From the NCBI GenBank assembly GCA_003518105.1, contig DOZH01000008.1, positions 30,469-66,165 on the forward strand: 35,697 bases of DNA. The letters are read 5' to 3'. This document shows positions 22,213-28,194 of this stretch, one piece after another. Below the pieces are notes generated by a model. That model was not told where the DNA came from. It worked only from the letters and a program-made list of their open reading frames with translations, and ran no database searches. This DNA comes from Candidatus Uhrbacteria bacterium. GTDB taxonomy: Bacteria > Patescibacteriota > Patescibacteriia > UBA9934. The position numbers were made by a program, and so were the translations under genes. How positions within the stretch are numbered: position 1 is the first letter of the stretch; every line of letters starts with the position of its first letter.

Positions 22213-22249
22213 TAAAAAGACGACAGCTTCGGCTGCCGTCTTTTTATGG
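22210..22249 (+). terminator. Terminator of tRNA-Asn
   Basis: An 18-bp stem capped by a stable TTCG tetraloop (22228-22231), with one A-C mismatch, and a T-run inside the right arm. The left arm begins at the CCA of the tRNA, so the mature 3' end is paired in the primary transcript. Confidence 0.9.
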
Positions 22250-22313
22250 CTTTTGGGGTGTAAATTCAATAACATAGTCTACGGAAAAAACAGTAAGAAT
22301 AAACACTCTACAG

Positions 22314-22342
22314 TTGACCTAAACCTATAATAATGCTATCTT
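22314..22342 (+). promoter_or_regulatory. Promoter of the AcrVA2-like gene
   Basis: TTGACC (22314-22319), 17 nt, then an extended -10 TGC-TATCTT (22337-22342 for the hexamer). The leader contains a small TCCCA/TGGGA hairpin (about 22348-22361) and the SD AAGGAGG (22388-22394). Confidence 0.72.
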
Positions 22343-22399
22343 CGTCAGTCCCATTATTGGGATATCGTCTTACAACACATCACTCAAAAGGAGGCCACC

Positions 22400-23569
22400 G
22401 TGGCACCAATCAATCGTCTTGAGCAACTGCTTCGTCAATGGGAAGACCGCTGCTACATGAGCTCACTGTCCGCGAGATTCGCGCAGAATACCAAGATTCC
22501 TCTTGCAGGACCGCTGGTACACTGGCGAGACCTGCGTGGATACCTGTTGAACTTTCGTCGCGGAGACAAGTTCGATTACGAGCGTTTCTGCGGTCCACTC
22601 GAGCTGCAGAACTTCTTGTTCCCTGACTCCAACGTTCCGCTGGAGATGCTCGCTTGGACGCTGGAGTCCCGCCGAGTTTATTCTGTCAGCGAGGATCTCC
22701 AACTCCTGCTGGAAGGAACTGAGCTCGGAAAGTTCAAGGTCTCCGATATCCCCTGGCCTTTCGACTCCTTCATGATTACGCTAGCGACACCACTCGTCAG
22801 TAGAAATGCTGACGGCAATGATGTCTGCTACGATGTCATACTCGTAAGTCGCTTACAGCATTATGTGAGTGGCAATGAGGACATGATCGAGTTCCGACTC
22901 TTGTCTGATGAACTAGACATGAGAACGGAGTTGCAACCCGTAGTGATTCGTCACTTTGAGGAGGCTTTCCAAAGCCGTCGCTCTAGGCGGATGCAGTCGT
23001 TGCTTGATAGATGGGGAGGAGCTGCTCAGTCAACTCGTACGGCGATCTTCAGCATTGACCGAAGGATAGACACTCTCGTCAGCGAATCGGTGTTTGGGAT
23101 GGTGGACAGGTCACTGATCGGCCAAGACAGGTACGACAACCTTAGCCCAACGGTCACGGCATACCCACACTGGGACGCCGCGATGCGCATAGTTGCCGGA
23201 CTTGCCCTTTATCTGACTACGCTGAAGTCAGATAGCCCTCAACGGAGCAACTGGCTGGGACCAATTGCCGCGGGTTTAGACCCACGGGCCATCATCACAA
23301 CTGGACAGGTGTGTGAGGTGACCTCAATGCACGTTCTAGATTCATCTGAACGAATTGGGCTACGGAAGGCCGTCGATGATGAGCGTGTGGGACGGACTCC
23401 GACAGGAGCCAGCAGTACTCACTTTCGTCGAGGACACTGGAGACGTCCCCCTGGGAGCGGGAATGATGAAAACGCGCCAAAGGTTGTACATGTTCGTCCC
23501 ACCATCGTACGAGTTGACCGACTACCTGATGGCGCACAGCCAGCTGGTGCAAAAGGCGACGTGCGATAG
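22400..23569 (+). CDS. AcrVA2-like family protein (function unassigned)
   Basis: The 389-aa protein starts at GTG with AAGGAGG a few bases upstream. I read its C-terminus, THFRRGHWRRPPGSG followed by KVVHVRPTIV, as the HxRRGHW-type ending of the AcrVA2 anti-CRISPR family and its many relatives. A mid-late helix (MRIVAGLALYLTTLKSD) sits in the place of the GLLPYLLWL helix of AcrVA2. The similarity is by eye and the N-terminal 200 residues do not obviously match, so an anti-CRISPR function should not be assumed; most relatives occur without Cas12a. Monocistronic with its own promoter and terminator, C-ending codons, directly behind a tRNA. Confidence 0.6.
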   Translation: MAPINRLEQLLRQWEDRCYMSSLSARFAQNTKIPLAGPLVHWRDLRGYLLNFRRGDKFDYERFCGPLELQNFLFPDSNVPLEMLAWTLESRRVYSVSEDLQLLLEGTELGKFKVSDIPWPFDSFMITLATPLVSRNADGNDVCYDVILVSRLQHYVSGNEDMIEFRLLSDELDMRTELQPVVIRHFEEAFQSRRSRRMQSLLDRWGGAAQSTRTAIFSIDRRIDTLVSESVFGMVDRSLIGQDRYDNLSPTVTAYPHWDAAMRIVAGLALYLTTLKSDSPQRSNWLGPIAAGLDPRAIITTGQVCEVTSMHVLDSSERIGLRKAVDDERVGRTPTGASSTHFRRGHWRRPPGSGNDENAPKVVHVRPTIVRVDRLPDGAQPAGAKGDVR

Positions 23570-23575
23570 CAGTCT

Positions 23576-23613
23576 ACTCCGGAATCCGTGCTTGCGCGGA
23601 TTCCGGAGTTTTC
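23576..23613 (+). terminator. Terminator of the AcrVA2-like gene
   Basis: A perfect 13-bp stem, 23576-23588 with 23597-23609, followed by TTTCC, 7 nt after the stop codon. Confidence 0.9.
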
Positions 23614-23631
23614 CTTAACTTCCGCTCAAAA

Positions 23632-23652
23632 CCCCGTCCCGTAAGGGCGGGG
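23632..23652. repeat. GC-rich hairpin
   Basis: CCCCG-T-CCC pairs with GGG-CGGGG around a GTAA tetraloop, with one bulged T. No T-run follows. It may be a backup terminator or a mobile-element relic. From here to 23872 I see only a possible 21-aa ORF. Confidence 0.5.
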
Positions 23653-23742
23653 AGCGTCATTGTTCTGACAGGAATTTAAATAAAGAGTAAAATATCTTGT
23701 AGGCTATTCGGACTAGCAATTAACTTCTGCTAACTTCTTCCT

Positions 23743-23808
23743 ATGAGCAAAGTTGAGTGGTTTGATGTTCTTGGATTATTTTTACTGGCCGTCTATCTTG
23801 TAGGCTGA
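23743..23808 (+). CDS. Possible 21-aa membrane peptide
   Basis: ATG at 23743 opens a short frame with a charged N-terminus (MSKVEWFD) and a hydrophobic segment (VLGLFLLAVYLVG) ending at TGA. It resembles single-helix small membrane proteins, but there is no SD and the frame is short enough to be chance. Confidence 0.3.
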   Translation: MSKVEWFDVLGLFLLAVYLVG

Positions 23809-23871
23809 TAAATCGAGCGACATCTTGCCGCAAGTAGAGAAGTTGATTTAACTAAAATTAACAGTATTTAT

Positions 23872-24267
23872 ATGAAAGGATTCGTTACAAATATTGAAAA
23901 ACAATCGCTCGAAAACGATAATTTCCGTAAGGTTTTATACACCGACGAGAAAAGCCAGCTTGTGCTTATGTCGCTTCTCCCCGGAGAAGAGATTGGCGAG
24001 GAAGTACATGACGTTGATCAATTTCTTCGTGTGGAAAGAGGAACGGGTACGGCGATTTTGAGCGATATTTCTCATGACCTTAATGACGGAAGCGTCATCA
24101 TCGTTCCTGCTGGAACAAAACACAACATTATCAACACAGACAGCGACTCGATGAAACTTTACACTCTATACATGCCACCGCATCATCGGGACGGCGTTAT
24201 TCACAAAACAAAAGCTGAGGGTGAAGCTGATCATACCGATGAGTTTGATGGAAAGACGACGGAATAA
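23872..24267 (+). CDS. Cupin-domain protein
   Basis: The 131-aa protein is a single conserved beta-barrel. The first cupin motif is around GEEIGEEVHDVDQFLRVERG and the second around GSVIIVPAGTKHNIINT. Metal ligands are likely His46, the Glu of the RVERG strand and His87. Small single-domain cupins of this type are often assigned as sugar isomerase-like or sensor proteins; the substrate here is unknown. The acidic, His-containing C-terminus (HKTKAEGEADHTDEFDG) is typical of a common cupin subgroup. Confidence 0.9.
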   Translation: MKGFVTNIEKQSLENDNFRKVLYTDEKSQLVLMSLLPGEEIGEEVHDVDQFLRVERGTGTAILSDISHDLNDGSVIIVPAGTKHNIINTDSDSMKLYTLYMPPHHRDGVIHKTKAEGEADHTDEFDGKTTE

Positions 24268-24303
24268 TCGACCAAAAAGAACAGCCTAATTTACAAGTAA
24301 AAT

Positions 24304-24513
24304 ATGTCTATGCAGAAACTAGCAACTCGTGTGTTCATTGCAGCTTCCCTGGTCTTTGGTATCCTCGGCATCCTGATTGTGTTAACTGGTGCGGGGCCGG
24401 ATAGAATGGACTCGGCGCTTAGTATGGTGCTCCTGAAGCTCCTGTTCATTTGCGTCTTTATTATCTTACCGTCATTCGCCCTCAGCGTGGCTGGTAAGTA
24501 TTTGCAGAAATGA
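24304..24513 (+). CDS. Small two-helix membrane protein
   Basis: The 69-aa protein has two hydrophobic helices (about residues 9-28 and 41-62) joined by a loop GAGPDRMDSALS, with a basic end (GKYLQK). It follows the cupin gene by 36 nt in the same direction. No family is recognised and there is no SD. Coding character is supported by the clean amphipathic layout. Confidence 0.6.
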   Translation: MSMQKLATRVFIAASLVFGILGILIVLTGAGPDRMDSALSMVLLKLLFICVFIILPSFALSVAGKYLQK

Positions 24514-24558
24514 GCATGTGGCTGACTAGTCCCGCCTTCAACCTCATCAACCCCCATT

Positions 24559-25137
24559 ATGAAAACGCTTGATTCCCGGCTTAGTTCTTTTTTTGCTCGT
24601 TTCCCACTGTTAGCGAAGACTCTTGCTGTGTTAAATAAGGCAGATATCCCTTTTGCAATTGGCGGTAGCGGATGCCTTTTTCTTCTAGGTAACGAACGGC
24701 AGCCAGATGATGTAGATATATATTTGCCCAACGACAAGCATGACGAGGTGGACAGACTTTTTGGCATTACGTCGTTTCCATATCGTTCAGAGCAGGAAGA
24801 AGTTCGGAATTCCAATGTCGATGGCAATCACTCCATTCAACTTACGAGTAACCTTATTTTGAAAATTCAGGGCAAGCGGTACGATCTTGCCTTGACTACA
24901 GATGTTCAATCAATGTGTCTAAAAGCGGAATTTGCCGGTCAAAAAGTGTTTTTATATCCTCCTGAAGATGTCCTACTCATCAAGGCTTTGCTCCAGCGTG
25001 GTCAGGACGTTGGCAAGCACGACATTGACGACATCCAAAATTTTATGAAGATTTATCCTGAACTACGAATGGATTATCTGCAATCCAGAATTAGCCACCT
25101 TGACGCAACAGAGAGAATCGGTAATATTTTTAGTTAG
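24559..25137 (+). CDS. Nucleotidyltransferase-fold protein
   Basis: The 192-aa protein has the pol-beta nucleotidyltransferase pattern of the MNT/aminoglycoside-adenylyltransferase type: FAIGGSGCLFLLG (GG-S-like helix), then PDDVDIYLP supplying two catalytic acids, and a later YDLALTTDV as a possible third. A C-terminal helical part (PPEDVLLIKALLQRGQD, KHDIDDIQNF) resembles the family's helical lobe. It could add a nucleotide to a small molecule or be the enzyme half of a toxin-antitoxin pair. No obvious HEPN partner is adjacent. Confidence 0.78.
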   Translation: MKTLDSRLSSFFARFPLLAKTLAVLNKADIPFAIGGSGCLFLLGNERQPDDVDIYLPNDKHDEVDRLFGITSFPYRSEQEEVRNSNVDGNHSIQLTSNLILKIQGKRYDLALTTDVQSMCLKAEFAGQKVFLYPPEDVLLIKALLQRGQDVGKHDIDDIQNFMKIYPELRMDYLQSRISHLDATERIGNIFS

Positions 25138-25148
25138 TATTGTATATT

Positions 25149-25589
25149 ATGAATGCTCCCATCAATGTACAAAAAATCACGGCTTGTGCCTTTTTACATA
25201 ATAACAATAAATTATTCATTGCCAAGCGAGCGGCAACGAAAAAGTTTCTACCAGGAAAGTTTGAACTGCCCGGTGGCCACATTGAATATGGCGAAGATAT
25301 TGTTGAGGGGCTTAAGCGAGAGTTCCGGGAGGAATTTGGTGTCGAGATAATTGTTGGCAATGTCGTTCATGCGTTTACATATATGAATGGCGACAGTCAT
25401 GTTGTTGAAGTAGACTATCTTGCTGAATTAGTTAATGTCGACGCAGAAATGAAACTTAACCCAGAGGATCATTCTGAATACCGTTGGGTTGACCGAGCAG
25501 AGTTGGTTGAAATATGGGATAAGCAGGATGCGGAATATATAGCTATTCAAAGAGGTTTTGAGACAATCATGGCACCTCTTTCTTCTTAA
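25149..25589 (+). CDS. Nudix hydrolase (MutT-like)
   Basis: The Nudix box is GGHIEYGEDIVEGLKREF followed by EEFGVEI. The 146-aa enzyme probably cleaves a (d)NTP or NDP-sugar type substrate. I use ATG at 25149; an in-frame TTG at 25140 is less likely. The sequence differs from the Nudix gene that follows it, so the two adjacent Nudix genes are not a recent tandem duplication. 11 nt downstream of the nucleotidyltransferase-fold gene and 6 nt before the next Nudix gene, so probably one operon. Confidence 0.92.
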   Translation: MNAPINVQKITACAFLHNNNKLFIAKRAATKKFLPGKFELPGGHIEYGEDIVEGLKREFREEFGVEIIVGNVVHAFTYMNGDSHVVEVDYLAELVNVDAEMKLNPEDHSEYRWVDRAELVEIWDKQDAEYIAIQRGFETIMAPLSS

Positions 25590-25595
25590 TAGTAT

Positions 25596-26027
25596 ATGCC
25601 AACTCTGCAATTCGGTGAAAAGATCGATAACCCATTGGAACGTCTTTCAGTCTACGGCGTTATTTTGAATGATGCTAAACAAATCCTCGTCGTCAACGTC
25701 CGTAGTAAATACCACTTACCCGGTGGAGGTATTGATGAGGGGGAGGATGAAGAGTCGGCATTGAGGCGAGAAGCATCAGAAGAGACAGGGTATGAAATTT
25801 CCAATATTAAGTTTATCGGCAAGGCTAATCAATTTTTGCCGAACGCTTCGGTTGGGCCAATGAACAAGCTCGGCACTTTTTATTCGGCGCAGGCTGGTCA
25901 ACAAAATTCTACTAATCGCGTCGACCTCGATCACTTGCCTGAATGGCTAGATTATGAACAGTTGATGTCGGCTCATATGTCTGAGTTCCAAAAATGGGCG
26001 GTAAATGAAATATTTAAGACGATTTGA
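25596..26027 (+). CDS. Nudix hydrolase (paralogue 2)
   Basis: The 143-aa Nudix protein has an intact box (GGGIDEGEDEESALRREA, EETGYEI). It is a close paralogue of the gene at 20719-21159 on the other strand, with the first 20 residues and NQFLPNASVGPMNKLGTFYS conserved. It is followed at 4 nt by the dehydroquinate-synthase-like gene. The shared LDHLPEWLDYEQLM end is also conserved in the paralogue, implying the same substrate class. Confidence 0.93.
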   Translation: MPTLQFGEKIDNPLERLSVYGVILNDAKQILVVNVRSKYHLPGGGIDEGEDEESALRREASEETGYEISNIKFIGKANQFLPNASVGPMNKLGTFYSAQAGQQNSTNRVDLDHLPEWLDYEQLMSAHMSEFQKWAVNEIFKTI

Positions 26028-26031
26028 ATTT

Positions 26032-27006
26032 ATGACTTTATATCAACAAATCCTTGAATCTTCCGTGCCTGTCGATTCTCAATTTGCTACTTTATCAGGT
26101 GAGGAATTAGTGCATGTCAAATTGTCTTTTCGGGTCTCGCCGTCGCACAAACGATTCGGATCTGTCCAGAACTATACTTACGAAGTCGGTTCGATAGATC
26201 AGATTCTTAAGTATGAAAATCAGCTTATAATCGCGGACAATGCCTTTCGTGGCTTTTCCTGGCTCAATGAGGAGTTAGTCGGTAGATCTGTTATTTGGCT
26301 AATGCCACGCGAAGAAGAAACAAAAGAACGACATTGGCTCGATCGTTTTATCGCTGATGAAAACCTGCGTCAGAGTTCACTTCGTGAAATTGTGGTTATC
26401 GGCGGTGGGATTCTACTTAATGCCGGTGCGTATATCGCCGAACAGATCGGCAGTGATCTGATGTATATTCCGACGACAGTTCTGGCGATGTCTGACGGGT
26501 CTATCGGAGGAAAGGTGCGAGCAAACGAAGTAGAAGACGGGCTATATCATAAACATGCTTATAAGAGTTTCTATGAACCAAACCGTATTTTGATCGATCC
26601 GCGTTTTCTTCAATCATTGCCCGACAAACAAATTGCTATTGGTCTAGGCGAAGTTATTAAGCATGGTGTTTATCAATCGCGCGTTCTTTTGGAATATCTC
26701 GCTTCAGATGATTTCCGGCCACAAATCGATAAAGAGAGTTTGCTCAAAGTTATATTATGGGCGGCCGCACTCAAAGAGGTTTGTTTAAATATTGATCCTG
26801 ACGAAACAGCGGACGGCTCCCATATCATCATGCGTGGCGGGCACGAAGCATCCGACAAGATTGAAGAGTCGTCGCGTTTCGAAGTTCCCCACGGTACGGC
26901 TGTGGCGATAGCTATATATCAGGAAATGTCACAAAAACGTTCTGAGCTGATGCCGTTGTTAGATGCCTGCTGTAAGAAATTTTCCATACCTACCAAAAGT
27001 CCTTAA
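26032..27006 (+). CDS. 3-dehydroquinate synthase-like (sugar-phosphate cyclase superfamily) protein
   Basis: The 324-aa protein has the AroB fold signatures: VVIGGGILLNAGAYIAEQ for the NAD site, YIPTTVLAMSDGSIGGK, FYEPNRILIDP, GLGEVIKHG and GGHEASDKIEE with VPHGTAVAIAI. Glu and two His zinc ligands are retained. The D of IGGGxxxD is replaced by N (ILLNAG) and the N-terminal domain is divergent. It may be a dehydroquinate synthase, or a relative that cyclises another sugar phosphate (2-deoxy-scyllo-inosose or valiolone synthase type). No other shikimate gene is in the window. Start is ATG 26032. Confidence 0.82.
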   Translation: MTLYQQILESSVPVDSQFATLSGEELVHVKLSFRVSPSHKRFGSVQNYTYEVGSIDQILKYENQLIIADNAFRGFSWLNEELVGRSVIWLMPREEETKERHWLDRFIADENLRQSSLREIVVIGGGILLNAGAYIAEQIGSDLMYIPTTVLAMSDGSIGGKVRANEVEDGLYHKHAYKSFYEPNRILIDPRFLQSLPDKQIAIGLGEVIKHGVYQSRVLLEYLASDDFRPQIDKESLLKVILWAAALKEVCLNIDPDETADGSHIIMRGGHEASDKIEESSRFEVPHGTAVAIAIYQEMSQKRSELMPLLDACCKKFSIPTKSP

Positions 27007-27060
27007 CTTGCTTGTCAAAAGCCACCAGCCAGCTCATGCTGTAAATATAGGAGGGAGTAG

Positions 27061-27132
27061 ATGCTAGGCGGCTTGGAACGAATTGCGGGAAAGCGTTCGA
27101 GCGGTAGTGGTATGTTAATTAATTTTAATTAA
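27061..27132 (+). CDS. Possible 23-aa peptide with strong SD
   Basis: ATG at 27061 has AGGAGG 6 nt upstream (27049-27054), one of the best SDs in the window. The frame encodes MLGGLERIAGKRSSGSGM and a few more residues, and ends at TAA 27132, 4 nt before the Gmad2 gene. It may be a small protein or a leader ORF coupling translation to the SD-less gene behind it. Confidence 0.4.
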   Translation: MLGGLERIAGKRSSGSGMLINFN

Positions 27133-27136
27133 ATAT

Positions 27137-27679
27137 ATGAAAGGCTTCTTACTCAGTCTGCTAGCCCTCGTCATCGTCGTGCTCGCAGTGCTTCTCAAGC
27201 CCGTCTTCATGCCTACGTCAACTGTCATCGTCACCAACTTCACCGAATGTGTGGCCGCTGGTAACGCCATTATGGAGTCCTATCCTCGTCAGTGTCGAGC
27301 CGAGGGACAGACATATACGGAAGACGTCGGCAATGTTATTTCGCACCTGGACTTAATCCGTTTGACCACACCGTTGCCGGGCGACACTGTCCGCAGCCCG
27401 CTGACAATTAAAGGCGAAGCGCGCGGTAGCTGGTTTTTCGAAGCTAGTTTTCCTGTCTTCTTAACCGACTGGGACGGCCGCATTATCGGCAGCGGCATCG
27501 CGCAGGCGCAGGGGGACTGGATGACCTCGGACTTCGTGCCCTTCACCGCCACCATCACCTTCGTGCCGGACGCTGAGGTTTACAGCAACCGTGGCGCCCT
27601 CATTCTCCGCAAGGATAACCCTTCCGGCCTCCCGGAACACGACGACGCGCTGGAAATTCCCGTAGTCATTGGGCAGTAG
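27137..27679 (+). CDS. Gmad2 immunoglobulin-like domain protein
   Basis: One N-terminal membrane helix (about residues 3-22) is followed by a short region with two cysteines (ECVAAGNAIMESYPRQC) and then the Gmad2 domain: SPLTIKGEARGSWFFEASFP, DGRIIGSGIAQAQGDWMTSD and FVPFTATITF. The domain folds as an Ig-like sandwich on the outer face of the membrane, known from spore germination proteins and common in CPR genomes. The 180-aa length is normal for the anchored form. The ligand is unknown. Confidence 0.9.
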   Translation: MKGFLLSLLALVIVVLAVLLKPVFMPTSTVIVTNFTECVAAGNAIMESYPRQCRAEGQTYTEDVGNVISHLDLIRLTTPLPGDTVRSPLTIKGEARGSWFFEASFPVFLTDWDGRIIGSGIAQAQGDWMTSDFVPFTATITFVPDAEVYSNRGALILRKDNPSGLPEHDDALEIPVVIGQ

Positions 27680-27745
27680 CCTAGACTACACCCGCTCGCT
27701 TTACTGCTGTTGAGTAACATTGTATGCTGCCGGCAAAACTATTTT

Positions 27746-28081
27746 ATGATCCATGAGCTCAAGCTACAGCCGGAGTATTTCGCAGCCATTAAGGCAGGCA
27801 CTAAAAAGATAGAATGCCGACTCTTTGACGAAAAGCGGCAGCAAATAAAAGTTGGGGATACGATTGTTTTTAAACGAGCCCCTGATTTCACCGAAGAAGT
27901 TTTGACGGTAGTCACTGGCTTGTTGCGCTATCCAACATTCTCGGCACTCTTTATGGACTTTCCGCCAGAGATTTTTGGTGTTAGCAGCATTGAAATCTTG
28001 GAGGAGGCGATTTATAAATTTTATACTAAGCAAGACGAAGCTGCCTATGGGGTAGTTGGTATTCAGGTTGAATTAGCATAA
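27746..28081 (+). CDS. ASCH/PUA-like domain protein
   Basis: A stand-alone 111-aa ASCH-type domain with HELKLQPEYFAAIKAGTKKI, ECRLFDEKRQQIKVGDTIVF and a C-terminal AAYGVVGIQVE strand. PUA-like ASCH domains bind RNA, and some are N4-acetylcytidine amidohydrolases (YqfB type). Lys15/Lys-rich KKIE and Glu could be the catalytic residues, but I cannot assign activity. Start is ATG 27746; an upstream TTG at 27710 is less likely. The next gene also ends in an ASCH domain. Confidence 0.82.
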   Translation: MIHELKLQPEYFAAIKAGTKKIECRLFDEKRQQIKVGDTIVFKRAPDFTEEVLTVVTGLLRYPTFSALFMDFPPEIFGVSSIEILEEAIYKFYTKQDEAAYGVVGIQVELA

Positions 28082-28084
28082 TTA

Positions 28085-28113
28085 TTGACATTTAGTAGTA
28101 GAATAAGTAAACT
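28085..28113 (+). promoter_or_regulatory. Promoter of the GNAT-ASCH gene
   Basis: TTGACA (28085-28090), a 17-nt spacer and TAAACT (28108-28113). The leader forms an 8-bp hairpin, TCTCCAAA (28118-28125) with TTTGGAGA (28141-28148). The SD AGGAGG is at 28185-28190. Confidence 0.78.
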
Positions 28114-28194
28114 AATTTCTCCAAATTTGGATGTTCTAAGTTTGGAGAGTACTAGTCAATAGTCAGGAGTCGATAATATCGACGAGGAGGTACC

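Noticed and set aside
23355..23618. An 87-codon + strand frame overlapping the 3' end of the AcrVA2-like gene, with fairly natural composition (LYMFVPPSYELTDYLMAHS)
   Set aside because: I considered that the true C-terminus lies in this frame, through a frameshift. The main frame keeps the RRGHW...KVVHVRP ending of the AcrVA2-like family and stops right before the terminator, so I kept it. This frame runs into the terminator hairpin.
22138..23620. tRNA-Asn as an integration site of a mobile island
   Set aside because: I found no repeat of the tRNA 3' end downstream and no integrase in the window.
23693..23806. 13-nt direct repeat TATCTTGTAGGCT at 23693-23705 and 23794-23806
   Set aside because: A 13-nt match is expected by chance somewhere in a window this size, and nothing else marks it as functional.
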